Shown here piece by piece: positions 9,295-18,120 of a stretch of DNA of 64,000 nucleotides (position 1 is the first letter of the stretch; the number at the start of each line of letters is the position of its first letter). The notes beneath the pieces are model-generated. The model was not told the origin of the DNA. It ran no database searches and was given only the letters and a program-made list of their open reading frames with translations. Origin of the DNA: a virus; the IMG/VR virus record IMGVR_UViG_3300022868_000009, positions 248,001 through 312,000 of that record; one strand, 5' to 3'. The position numbers were made by a program, and so were the translations under genes.

Positions 9295-12200
9295 TTATTG
9301 AAAACCTACTGATACTTGTGATTGTGTTGATATATAATTAGCCGTTCTGTGTTGTTTCATATTAAATATCAAAGTAAATTGGAACGGTCTAATACTGTTC
9401 TCAGTTTCTACAAATATTTTCAACGGTCTCTTTAATATACGTGAAACAGGTTTTTCAGTTGGATTTATAGTAAATGAACTTCCACTTACAGCATCAAACT
9501 TAAAATATAAATTTATTGGTATAATCATCTCTTCTTGACCATTTATTAATTTCAACTTTTCCTGTCCTGTGTCAATTAAATCTGATATATCTATAACTAA
9601 TGGATATATACTAGATAAAAATGCATTTTGGTTTGTTAATGTCCCATCAGTCCAACTAATACCAGTTAACAAATTGAACGTATAATCATCTCTAGTAAAA
9701 GTTGTCCCTGTTAATCCAAGATTTGAACCATATGTTCCACCATCAGCATTTAACCAATTATAAGCAGTTGCTTTATCAGACTCTGTTATACCTGAATATA
9801 AATTCTGTCCGTTGTGATTATCAGAAAACCAAAGAAATTGATTGTCTTCTTGATTATGTAGATAACCATCAGCATCAATATAACAGGATGAATCATCTGT
9901 AAATTGAAAGAAACTATTTGTTCCACCAACTGTATAATTTCTATCAGAAAATAAACCTAATGGGTTATTTTGTGCAATATTCTTCAAACTAATATAATAA
10001 TCTTTTATAACATAAATATTATTATAATAAATTCTATCTGCAGTAGCACCACTTATTTCTCCATAATCTTCACATTCAACTATAATATTAGTTTCCGAAT
10101 TATTACCAATTTCAGTTTCTGTTGTACCTTTAAATAATGTAACAAGAAGTTCACCTTTAGCTCTACTAACTTGTTCTTCTAAAGAAGATATCTTATTTGT
10201 TAATGTTTCTAAATAATCAAATAAATTAATTAAATTACCTTGAGCATCTCTAAATGACGTTGCCAAAGTTTTATCATTATGTGCATAATAACTATCATTT
10301 TGAGTAAAACTATCTCTAACGTGTCTATAAACACCTTTAGCATCCATTTCATTATCAAATTCAACTCTTACTGATTCTTGACTATTTTGTAATGTTATTA
10401 ATTGAGAATCATCATTAGTGTTTTCATATTCATCAGGAAAATCAATCTTAACAATATCCGACCATTCTGATTCAATCAAAGCATCGGGCCAACCAACCTC
10501 AGAAATAGATTTAACTTTTATTTCAATAGATTCATTTTCCTTAATGGGAATATCTACTTGATTTATATTTGGTTTTTCTGCATTTGCAACATCTTCAACA
10601 ACCCAATACCACACATTTTTGGTACTATCAAAACTTCTCTCTCTAGGTTTTGTTACATATTCTTTCCAATTAGAAAAGAAACCATTAGTATTTTGTGTTT
10701 GTAATATAGTTTGATTACTTAAAGGTATTTTTTGACCAGATGCAGTTGTTATAACTGTATTAGTTGGTGATGGTGTCATACCAATAGAAGGTGCATTAAT
10801 TTGTGAACTTCTAGGAGTAAATTCAGCACTACTACTTTCAGGATTATTTATAACCGATCCACTTGTTGTTGGATCTGGTTTTAAGTTTGGTTGCGTTAAT
10901 AAACTTGTATCAATAGTTAAACCTTGTTGACCAGATAAATCTTCTAAATTCACAGTAGGTTTAATATCAAAACTCTCTATTGGATTAGTTTGACCATCTT
11001 TAGCACTATATCTATACTGAATTTTAAATGCAACCACATCTTGTATTTTATCTTCAAGACTTCTAGCCATTGGAATATCAAAGAAACCTCTTAATCTATA
11101 TTTAGGGCTTGCAGATAAAGTTGTAACAACATTAGAAATTTGATTAACAATTGAGCCATATTGTTTAGATTCACTCTCTTGTTGTGTTATAAGTCTATTT
11201 AACTCATTTTGAGATTTATTTTTTTCACCAATACTTTTATATTGTTTTGTGTTTAATTCTTTATTTTTTTCAATAATAGAATCATTTAATTGGTTTAATC
11301 TAGACTTAATAGATTCTTTTCTTGTATGTAAATCTTTCTTTTCTTTTGAATTTCCATTATCTGTAAGATGTTTATTAATTTGTACAACTTTAAAATTATC
11401 TATTTCCAATACTGGTTTATTTGGAATTAATGCCTCATCAGTTGGTGTTTGTCTTCTTATTAAATCTTTTAATAATTTACCATAATCATATATATTATCT
11501 AAATAATAACTTGTCAAATCTATCGTATTATCCGTATTTAATACTAAATCATTTGTATAAAATGCACTACCTTGAGACCAAACACTACCAATTATATTAT
11601 TATCAGTATTTACAGGTTTCATAAATACAAGATTATATTCATTATAACCCACACCAATATTAACAGATTTATCTAACTCACCAGCTGAGTATATCTTTAA
11701 AACATCTGTTCCAACAGGAATAGGATCATAACCTTCAACTCTTTCAACTATTATCTTAGGCGTAGATGAAGCTTTACTAATTTCAATTATTTTATATCTA
11801 GTATTACTTTCTTTTTTATTTATTATTATTTCATCATTAATAGATAATTCTTTATTAACACCATCTTTAGTTCTATAAGTTAGAGTATTTAAGTGATACC
11901 AAAATTTCTTTCTTATTGTATCATCCTCTGTATTTAAAACACTAAAAAAACCAACATTATTTAATGTTTGTAAATTAATATCATAAATATCTTCATCCAA
12001 ATATTTATAAGGGTCCAAATTATCAACAACACCTGGTTGAGCCAAGTACCAATTAATAAAAGTGTCATAATTAATATCTGATTTATTCAAAAATGTGTCT
12101 ATAAAACTATTTAAAGAATTTCTTCCTGTCTCTGTTAATTGTCCATAACTACCAACTTGAAATTTTACAATATGTCTCCTTACCAAAACTTTCTTATTCC

Positions 12201-12645
12201 TATCATCAATTTTACCAGTTAAATCAAAATTTACATGTATGTTAGGGTTAATTAATTCTTCGAAAAACCAGTTAGTTTTACTTTCAAATTTATCAATGTT
12301 ATTTAAATTACTAATAGGTACAGGTTCTCTATTAAGATCAACTTGATAGATCTTTTTTGTAGTTTGTCCATCTATAATATAAGTTGAACCTTGACCTTCT
12401 CCGCCTGTTAATTTTTTAATATTTTGATTTAGTAAATCTATTTGTGATTTCAAATAACCAACTGTAGGCATCTGAAATGTTGAATTAGTATAATTACCAC
12501 TATTATCTTTTATCACCCAATCAACTGTTACATTACTATCATTAGTTGATAGTAGATCATTTATTGATGATAAAATTTCTATACTATTTTTATTAAGAAT
12601 AGCAATATCTTCTAATAATTTAACAAAGGAATTTTCTTGACTCAT
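9295..12645 (-). CDS. Large baseplate or tail protein with central coiled coil (1116 aa)
   Basis: First gene of the minus-strand operon running down to 942. It starts MSQENSFVKLLEDIAIL. Features seen: a short N-terminal helical segment; a charged coiled-coil stretch around residues 440-510 (Lys/Glu/Asn-rich, with SRLNQLNDSIIEKNKELN); a Pro/Ser/Thr-rich linker near 620-690; and a second short coiled coil near 825-850 (LETLTNKISSLEEQVSRAKG). The end is beta-rich. The layout fits an elongated virion protein, perhaps a baseplate wedge arm. A late-type promoter lies 24 nt upstream. No family could be named. Confidence 0.65.
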   Translation of the reverse strand: MSQENSFVKLLEDIAILNKNSIEILSSINDLLSTNDSNVTVDWVIKDNSGNYTNSTFQMPTVGYLKSQIDLLNQNIKKLTGGEGQGSTYIIDGQTTKKIYQVDLNREPVPISNLNNIDKFESKTNWFFEELINPNIHVNFDLTGKIDDRNKKVLVRRHIVKFQVGSYGQLTETGRNSLNSFIDTFLNKSDINYDTFINWYLAQPGVVDNLDPYKYLDEDIYDINLQTLNNVGFFSVLNTEDDTIRKKFWYHLNTLTYRTKDGVNKELSINDEIIINKKESNTRYKIIEISKASSTPKIIVERVEGYDPIPVGTDVLKIYSAGELDKSVNIGVGYNEYNLVFMKPVNTDNNIIGSVWSQGSAFYTNDLVLNTDNTIDLTSYYLDNIYDYGKLLKDLIRRQTPTDEALIPNKPVLEIDNFKVVQINKHLTDNGNSKEKKDLHTRKESIKSRLNQLNDSIIEKNKELNTKQYKSIGEKNKSQNELNRLITQQESESKQYGSIVNQISNVVTTLSASPKYRLRGFFDIPMARSLEDKIQDVVAFKIQYRYSAKDGQTNPIESFDIKPTVNLEDLSGQQGLTIDTSLLTQPNLKPDPTTSGSVINNPESSSAEFTPRSSQINAPSIGMTPSPTNTVITTASGQKIPLSNQTILQTQNTNGFFSNWKEYVTKPRERSFDSTKNVWYWVVEDVANAEKPNINQVDIPIKENESIEIKVKSISEVGWPDALIESEWSDIVKIDFPDEYENTNDDSQLITLQNSQESVRVEFDNEMDAKGVYRHVRDSFTQNDSYYAHNDKTLATSFRDAQGNLINLFDYLETLTNKISSLEEQVSRAKGELLVTLFKGTTETEIGNNSETNIIVECEDYGEISGATADRIYYNNIYVIKDYYISLKNIAQNNPLGLFSDRNYTVGGTNSFFQFTDDSSCYIDADGYLHNQEDNQFLWFSDNHNGQNLYSGITESDKATAYNWLNADGGTYGSNLGLTGTTFTRDDYTFNLLTGISWTDGTLTNQNAFLSSIYPLVIDISDLIDTGQEKLKLINGQEEMIIPINLYFKFDAVSGSSFTINPTEKPVSRILKRPLKIFVETENSIRPFQFTLIFNMKQHRTANYISTQSQVSVGFQ

Positions 12646-12668
12646 TTTGAAATGAATTTATTTTTTAT

Positions 12669-12679
12669 TATATATTAAA
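12669..12679 (-). promoter_or_regulatory. Late-type promoter motif TTTAATATATA
   Basis: The minus strand reads TTTAATATATA, ending 24 nt before the ATG at 12645. It would drive the structural operon at 12645-942. The sequence and distance are identical to the motif before 868 and 42761. Confidence 0.5.
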
Positions 12680-12764
12680 TTGAATCAATTAAAAGAAGGA
12701 AAATGATAATTATTATTTATCATAATTTTACGCCATTTTTAGCTAATGATAATAAGTTAAGTAA

Positions 12765-13520
12765 TTATAAATGCGGATCAAAATTAAAAAAAGTTATCTG
12801 TTCTTCTATTATTCTAAAAAAGAATTTTACTTCATTATTTTCTTTGTCAACATTTGTATATGGTGTAACTTTTTCAATCCAAGATTTATCTTGTGCAAAA
12901 TGTATTAACGATTGGTTTAAAAGTGTTTCATCTTTGTGATCTTCTTTAAATAAATCTAAAGACATAGTTTTACTAATTCTTAATTCATCTAATATTTTAA
13001 CTTCAGATTTTACATTAGACCACCAATCCACAAAATCTTTTTTAACTTGATGTAATAAATTTAAATTCTTAAGATTAGAATCTTTTAATCTCAACTTAAT
13101 TGATTTAACACATTGGTGTCTTGGAAAATCATACCTTAAAAATCTATCATTAATTTTAAATTTCCCTATTTTATAGACTAGATTTTTTATACTATTATAG
13201 AATCCATATTCTAAAATTTTATTCTTTATACCTATAAAAAATGATAATTTATCGTCTTTAATACTTCTTAATGTCAAAAATGCAGTTTCTAAACTTTTCT
13301 TCATTTCTAATTCACCAAGTAATTCATTAATCTTCGTTATTCTATCAGTTGAAAAAAAATAGTAAAAACTACCAGTATTTAAATAGTTTTGGAAAGCAAA
13401 ATCATTACCATGTTTATTAACCAAATCAAAAAAAATTCTAAATCCTTCTTTACCAGCTAACAATGGTTCTATTTGTATTTGTTCATTTATAAATTGTATA
13501 TATGTATTAATAACTTTCAT
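12765..13520 (-). CDS. Probable capsid-packaged internal protein (251 aa)
   Basis: The N-terminus MKVINTYIQFINEQ fits the T4-type capsid-targeting leader. It has an amphipathic start followed by I-N-E, the type of site the T4 prohead protease gp21 cuts after Glu. The remaining 238 residues are basic and helical, with no recognised catalytic motif. Its ATG overlaps the end of the gene upstream (ATGA-type coupling), placing it last in a three-gene minus-strand operon starting at 14337. I infer that it is packaged in the head and injected. Its activity is unknown. Confidence 0.55.
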   Translation of the reverse strand: MKVINTYIQFINEQIQIEPLLAGKEGFRIFFDLVNKHGNDFAFQNYLNTGSFYYFFSTDRITKINELLGELEMKKSLETAFLTLRSIKDDKLSFFIGIKNKILEYGFYNSIKNLVYKIGKFKINDRFLRYDFPRHQCVKSIKLRLKDSNLKNLNLLHQVKKDFVDWWSNVKSEVKILDELRISKTMSLDLFKEDHKDETLLNQSLIHFAQDKSWIEKVTPYTNVDKENNEVKFFFRIIEEQITFFNFDPHL

Positions 13521-13852
13521 AATAATCCAAGTTTAATTGCTTCTATTTTTGTATTTAAATCATTAATATTTTTAATATCCTCAGATTTACAAAATACATA
13601 GTTCGATTCACCACCCAAATTCTCTTCAATGCCAGTGTATGTTATTAAATTGTAATCTAGTTGATAAATTATACCTTTTATATAATTTTTAAAAGATTTT
13701 GGTTGTTGATCTGAATAACCATGCCCATCTTGCCAATATATCTTATTATTGAAAAACATTTCTTGCAATCTATAAAATTCTGATTTATCACACGATATAA
13801 TTAAATATTTTTCATTCGTTGTTCTTTCATTATATGTTTTTAAATACTTCAT
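13517..13852 (-). CDS. Small protein with both capsid-targeting leader and KLGLL tail
   Basis: A 111-residue protein starting MKYLKTYNERTTNEK and ending IEAIKLGLL. The leader matches the capsid-targeting-like set. The tail matches the C-terminal tag of the early small-protein array at 51.9-63.3 kb, about 40 kb away. The body (FYRLQEMFFNNKIYWQDG) resembles the helix-then-GYxW segment of those paralogues. It overlaps the neighbouring genes on both sides, so it is an operon member. It links the packaged-protein set and the early array, and its function is unknown. Confidence 0.65.
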   Translation of the reverse strand: MKYLKTYNERTTNEKYLIISCDKSEFYRLQEMFFNNKIYWQDGHGYSDQQPKSFKNYIKGIIYQLDYNLITYTGIEENLGGESNYVFCKSEDIKNINDLNTKIEAIKLGLL

Positions 13853-14337
13853 TAATAACTTTCATATCCATAAACACTATTCAAATATTCCTCTTTACTT
13901 ACTTTTGTTTCTTTACCATTTTTGTAAATATAATACTCACTTGGTGCAGTTTTAATTTTATCTTCATTAACAAAATTATTATATCGCATAATATTATTCT
14001 CATTATTCATGCCTGTCTCACCAACTAATGAATTTGGACTGCTTTCATCACTTCTATTAAATTTCTGATCATAATCAGCATTTACAATAGATTTTTCATA
14101 GAATTGATCTACAATAGCCTTAGCAATATCATAATCACCTTTACCAATATTCTCATCGAATATTTTTTTGATTCTGTTCTGATTTTCAGCCATCATCATA
14201 TTAAGAAAATCGTTAGCTTCCTGGTCATTATACTCAGTACCAGCATCTCTCTTATTTTCTTTAATGATATCCTTGATAATTTCTTGGATAGTCTGAAATT
14301 TATTGTCAACTTCTTTTGGTGTGAATTCTGTATACAT
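13852..14337 (-). CDS. Helical protein with an internal leader-like segment (161 aa)
   Basis: First gene of the 14337-12765 operon. It starts MYTEFTPKEVDNKF. Residues 1-110 are helical and acidic. At Met117 (codon at 13989) an MRYNNFVNEDK segment appears that looks like the capsid-targeting leaders found at true N-termini elsewhere in the window. The last 45 residues could therefore be a separately initiated internal protein, or the product of an old gene fusion. A TATATATAAAA-type promoter motif lies about 30 nt upstream of 14337. No family was recognised. Confidence 0.5.
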   Translation of the reverse strand: MYTEFTPKEVDNKFQTIQEIIKDIIKENKRDAGTEYNDQEANDFLNMMMAENQNRIKKIFDENIGKGDYDIAKAIVDQFYEKSIVNADYDQKFNRSDESSPNSLVGETGMNNENNIMRYNNFVNEDKIKTAPSEYYIYKNGKETKVSKEEYLNSVYGYESY

Positions 14338-14439
14338 ATCTTTTAAATTTTATTTTCATTCAACAGTATATATAAAAATTTAATTGTAAACTAAATATCC
14401 AATGATTAATATAATTTTAAATAAAAGAAAAACATACAA

Positions 14440-16071
14440 ATGATCACAATAAACGATCTTAACATACACTTCCCACTAAAACTTATACCAAGAAACCAAC
14501 AAATAGAATCACTACATTTTGTTAAAGAATCAATTAATACTGGTAATAAATTTGTACTTCTTAATATACCAACAGGTGTGGGTAAATCATATTTCGCAAT
14601 AATGTTTATGAACTGGTATAGAAACTTTGTTAATGAAGATGCAAAATTTGATATTTTAACAAACTCTAAAGTACTACAAAACCAATATATAAAAGATTAT
14701 GTTTTTATAGAAAATTTTAAAGGTAGAAGTAATTATAAATGTGAACCTTTTAACACAGACTGTGAACAAGGAAAAGAATTATGTTCAATTATGAAAAGAA
14801 AATGTTCAGATTGTCCATATGATATGGCAAAAGAAAAATGGAAAAACAGTAATATCTCACTTACAAACTTCCATTTATTTAACACAATTGCATTATATTT
14901 GCCATCTTTATTAAAAGAAAGATCTTCTAATGTTCTATTAATAGATGAAGCACACGATTTTGAAAATGTTTTTTGTGATTTCATTTCAACAAGATTAAAT
15001 GTTAGAGGTCTTAAAATGATGGGTTTTACATTATCAGAATTAGAAAAAATAGACAAACAAATACAAAAAGTAAAAAGGATTGACCAATATGTTAATTTAC
15101 TTGAACGAGTTATAATACCAGACTTAAATGAAAAAGATGTACTATTTTCAAAAGAGGTTATAGAAAAATCAATTACATCAAAAAGAAAAACAGAAATAAC
15201 TAAATATATATCTCAAATACAAACAAACAAATTAAAATATAAAAACTTTATCGAAGAATTCAAAAAAAATAAAAATAACTGGGTTCTAGATATTAATCTT
15301 AACAAAAAAGCCAAAATATATTCCGGAATTGAATTAATAACACAACCAGTATGGGGTAATGAATATTTAAAAGAATCTATATGGGATAAATATGACCATG
15401 TTATATTTATGTCTGGCACCATTCTAAATAAAGAAATGTTTAGCTATATAAATGGACTGGATAAAGAAGTTTCAACATATTATGAAATGAATAGTCCATT
15501 TTCTATTAAAAGAAGACCAATATATTATATAAAAGCTGGTAAAATGACTTATAATGAAAAAATAGAAACATTCAAAAATCAAAAAGAATGGATTAAAAAA
15601 ATTATAAAGAAAAACGCTAAAAGAAAAGGTATAATACATACAACTACATATGAATTCGCAGATATGTTAAAAACCCAAATTTATAACAAAAGATTAATTT
15701 TTCATGAAACAAAAAACCGTGAAGAAATGTTAAATAAACATATTGATAGCAAACAACCGACAATATTAGTAAGCCCAAGTATGAATAGTGGTGTTGATTT
15801 AAAAGATGATTTAAGCAGATTTCAAATTATAATGAAAATACCTTTCCCAAATATTAGTAGCAATAAGATTAAGCAAAGACAAAAAACAAATAAAGAATGG
15901 TATAACTGGAAAACATGTGTTGATTTTATTCAATCTTATGGTAGGTCATTGCGATCTGAAGAGGACTGGGCTGAAACGTATGTACTAGATTCTAGTTTAT
16001 CAACGTTACTTAAATATAATAGTAATTTAATTCCGAGATATATCACTGACGCTATTAAAGTTCTAAAATAA
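14440..16071 (+). CDS. DinG/XPD-like superfamily 2 helicase with iron-sulfur cysteines
   Basis: A 543-residue SF2 helicase of the Rad3/XPD-DinG type, expected to unwind DNA 5' to 3'. Seen: Walker A IPTGVGKS (43-50); five Cys between residues 101 and 125 (C101, C108, C115, C122, C125), in the place where this family binds a 4Fe-4S cluster; DEAH (169-172); a VIFMSGTIL motif; and a C-terminal QSYGRSLRS motif VI. It is divergently oriented to the minus-strand operon at 14337 and ends at a bidirectional terminator. A role in phage DNA repair or replication is likely. Four of the five Cys could be the cluster ligands. Confidence 0.82.
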   Translation: MITINDLNIHFPLKLIPRNQQIESLHFVKESINTGNKFVLLNIPTGVGKSYFAIMFMNWYRNFVNEDAKFDILTNSKVLQNQYIKDYVFIENFKGRSNYKCEPFNTDCEQGKELCSIMKRKCSDCPYDMAKEKWKNSNISLTNFHLFNTIALYLPSLLKERSSNVLLIDEAHDFENVFCDFISTRLNVRGLKMMGFTLSELEKIDKQIQKVKRIDQYVNLLERVIIPDLNEKDVLFSKEVIEKSITSKRKTEITKYISQIQTNKLKYKNFIEEFKKNKNNWVLDINLNKKAKIYSGIELITQPVWGNEYLKESIWDKYDHVIFMSGTILNKEMFSYINGLDKEVSTYYEMNSPFSIKRRPIYYIKAGKMTYNEKIETFKNQKEWIKKIIKKNAKRKGIIHTTTYEFADMLKTQIYNKRLIFHETKNREEMLNKHIDSKQPTILVSPSMNSGVDLKDDLSRFQIIMKIPFPNISSNKIKQRQKTNKEWYNWKTCVDFIQSYGRSLRSEEDWAETYVLDSSLSTLLKYNSNLIPRYITDAIKVLK

Positions 16072-16078
16072 ACAAGAA

Positions 16079-16102
16079 AACCTCCTATTAATATAGGAGG
16101 TT
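16079..16102. terminator. Bidirectional hairpin terminator
   Basis: A 10-bp perfect stem (AACCTCCTAT and ATAGGAGGTT) with a 4-nt loop sits between the convergent genes ending at 16071 (+) and 16106 (-). It has A/T-rich flanks on both sides. Confidence 0.75.
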
Positions 16103-16105
16103 ATA

Positions 16106-16471
16106 TTATTTATTGTATGATCCTGTGTTTGTCCAATCTCTTTTAGTTACCAATCCTGTTTGTTTTTTAAATTCTGTTTCTTGTGTTATTGATAAATTTT
16201 TATAACCATTTACAAGATTTGTAACTTTATCTAAACCTTTTTGATATGTTTCATCCGTTTCATCTTCAAATTTTTTATACCATTTTTTAGTAATAGCTGA
16301 CCACATAGGTTCACTACCCACCTCCGGATGATTTTCCTTATAATCTTGTAAATATTTTGTGCATTCTTCATAATCACCACAATTATCTATGTAATCCAAC
16401 ACATCTTGTAAATCATTATCATCTTGTAAATCATTATCTTGTAAATTTTCAAATTTTTTTAAGTGTTTCAT
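16106..16471 (-). CDS. Small acidic protein with capsid-targeting-like leader
   Basis: The frame is open from an ATG at 16501, but the ATG at 16471 gives MKHLKKFENLQDND, matching the leader set, so I chose it (121 aa). The earlier start would put an odd MSNDNKKKTI in front of it, encoded next to a long A-tract. Residues 10-24 hold a small tandem repeat (DLQDD, DLQDV). The rest is helical with Trp and Lys, and no motif was recognised. It follows the tandem winged-helix protein gene closely and could share its transcript. An internal-head-protein role is inferred. Confidence 0.5.
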   Translation of the reverse strand: MKHLKKFENLQDNDLQDDNDLQDVLDYIDNCGDYEECTKYLQDYKENHPEVGSEPMWSAITKKWYKKFEDETDETYQKGLDKVTNLVNGYKNLSITQETEFKKQTGLVTKRDWTNTGSYNK

Positions 16472-16505
16472 AATCGTTTTTTTTTTGTTGTCATTTGACA
16501 TATAT

Positions 16506-17126
16506 TTAAAATTTTTGGATAAACCAAAAATTATCTCTTCCCCAAGTGGTCTTTACAATTTTCCCTTTAGCTTGTAAATCAGTTAAAACATTATTAACAT
16601 CAGCTTCAGAAAAACCAACATGACCAGCAATAGTATAAGAACTCATCTTAACACCTTTATCTTTCATAACATGTAAAACATCATTACCTATTTCATTAAT
16701 ATCTTTAGAAATACCTTTAGTTTTTCCTAAAGTATTTAAACCTTTTGGTCCTTCACTTTGTAAATCATTAATAGTCTTAGAAATACCTAAAACTGGTTTT
16801 GCAATAGCTGGTCCTTTAGCTTTTGTATCATTCAATTGATCTAAACTATAACCTGGTTGATTACCTTCAAATTTTTGAATAAATTCAAATTTATCGTGTC
16901 CTAATATATTATTCTTAACGATATGACCACCGTCTTCTAGACCTTTTAGTATATTGTTAACTTGAGCTACAGTAACAGCACCACCCAAAGCGGTTTTAAT
17001 TGACATAGCAGTTGCAGGAACGCCTTTATCTTTCATTGCTGATATAACTTGATCTTTTAAATCACCTATTTCTTTTGCTACTTTATTAGCTTCTGTGATA
17101 AACTCTGTTAATGTTTTAATTTTCAT
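16506..17126 (-). CDS. Packaged tandem winged-helix DNA-binding protein
   Basis: A 206-residue protein with leader MKIKTLTEFITEANK, the closest in the window to the T4 internal-protein leader; I-T-E|A is a typical prohead protease site. The body holds two copies of a roughly 65-residue winged helix-turn-helix domain (about residues 22-89 and 145-206). Each has DQVISAMKDKGV/NDVLHVMKDKGV, then a recognition-helix region AQVNNILKGLE/ADVNNVLTDLQ, then a wing ending FEFIQKF/FWFIQKF. The internal duplication is clear by eye. It probably binds DNA, either in the capsid or in the newly infected cell. A late-type TATATATAAAA motif lies about 29 nt upstream. Confidence 0.7.
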   Translation of the reverse strand: MKIKTLTEFITEANKVAKEIGDLKDQVISAMKDKGVPATAMSIKTALGGAVTVAQVNNILKGLEDGGHIVKNNILGHDKFEFIQKFEGNQPGYSLDQLNDTKAKGPAIAKPVLGISKTINDLQSEGPKGLNTLGKTKGISKDINEIGNDVLHVMKDKGVKMSSYTIAGHVGFSEADVNNVLTDLQAKGKIVKTTWGRDNFWFIQKF

Positions 17127-17172
17127 AATAACAATTATTATTTTTTCTTTTACTTATATATAAAAGTTAAAA

Positions 17173-17230
17173 ATTCATTTTTTTAATTCAATACTATATA
17201 TAAAATTCGATTACCTAAAATTTTTAAACT
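17173..17230. repeat. 58-bp perfect direct repeat, copy 1
   Basis: Identical base for base to 18007-18064. The two copies bracket the gene at 17232-18005. Each holds a TATATATAAAA late-type promoter motif readable on the minus strand. This copy lies between the winged-helix gene and the stop of the bracketed gene. Confidence 0.9.
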
Positions 17231-17231
17231 A

Positions 17232-18005
17232 TCATAATTTTATATTTGGAAATAGGTTTTTAACATTATCATAATAAAGATTTCTAATATCATCTATAGA
17301 TATATTAAATTCTTCTAATAAATTAGTTGGAGAATGTTTAGTTTTACCTGTCAGAACATCTTCAAAAAAATTTAATTTTTCGTCTAATAAAGTTTTAAAA
17401 TCTGATTTTTGTCTTTTTGCCATTTTATTTATACCTCTTAAGTATGCTAAAATTTCATCTGGTGTGATGATTTTATTTAATAATCCATTTTTTTCTTTAA
17501 TCATTATGTTATATAAATGTTTATTATTATAAGTAATATTATATCTTTTAGATAATTTATCATTATAATCTGATTTAACCATGTCGATTATTTCATCTGT
17601 AAAGTATTTTTGGAAATGTGACATTTCATGATCAACTAATTCAGATATTTTATAAGATAATTCCTCATATATTTTTTTAATATTGAGTGGATTTAATTTA
17701 ATTTCTTCAATAGGAATACTAAATGTTATTACACTTACAAATATCATAAAATTTGTAGTTTTTGGTAAAATTTGACCACCAACTTTAACTGAATAATTAT
17801 CACTTTTTTTAAAATTGATATCAATATCAAAATAAAATCTAATATCATCAAATTTTTTTTCCTCTTTAATTTTTATACTCTTTGAATCATTAATATTTTC
17901 AACATTCTCAATTATATCAACACATTTATTAAAAAAATATTTTTGTAATGATTTTCTAATCTCTCTCTTTAAATTAAAATATTCGTAATATTTAATATAC
18001 TTCAT
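17232..18005 (-). CDS. Probable packaged zinc metalloprotease-like protein
   Basis: A 257-residue protein starting MKYIKYYEYFNLKRE, a capsid-targeting-like leader. Residues 126-130 are HEMSH, the HExxH zinc-binding pattern, preceded by a helix (YKISELVD). An Asp-Glu at 183-184 (TPDEILAYL) could give the third ligand, as in gluzincins. The N-terminal 100 residues are beta-rich. No signal peptide or membrane segment is seen. The gene and its promoter are bracketed by a perfect 58-bp direct repeat, suggesting it was inserted or duplicated as a cassette. HExxH can occur by chance, so the protease call needs a structure or profile check. Confidence 0.5.
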   Translation of the reverse strand: MKYIKYYEYFNLKREIRKSLQKYFFNKCVDIIENVENINDSKSIKIKEEKKFDDIRFYFDIDINFKKSDNYSVKVGGQILPKTTNFMIFVSVITFSIPIEEIKLNPLNIKKIYEELSYKISELVDHEMSHFQKYFTDEIIDMVKSDYNDKLSKRYNITYNNKHLYNIMIKEKNGLLNKIITPDEILAYLRGINKMAKRQKSDFKTLLDEKLNFFEDVLTGKTKHSPTNLLEEFNISIDDIRNLYYDNVKNLFPNIKL

Positions 18006-18006
18006 A

Positions 18007-18064
18007 ATTCATTTTTTTAATTCAATACTATATATAAAATTCGATTACCTAAAATTTTTAAACT
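18007..18064. repeat. 58-bp perfect direct repeat, copy 2
   Basis: Identical to 17173-17230. It lies just upstream of the start at 18005 and contains the TATATATAAAA motif 24 nt before that ATG, so this copy probably serves as the promoter of the bracketed gene. Confidence 0.9.
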
Positions 18065-18120
18065 TATAACTCTTATTAATATATATTTTTCGGAGAAACA
18101 CATAAAATTCAATAAATATT

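Noticed and set aside
12703-12939. Plus-strand frame at the end of the 251-residue gene
   Set aside because: It lies mostly opposite an operon-coupled minus-strand gene with a good leader, and has no promoter or family resemblance.
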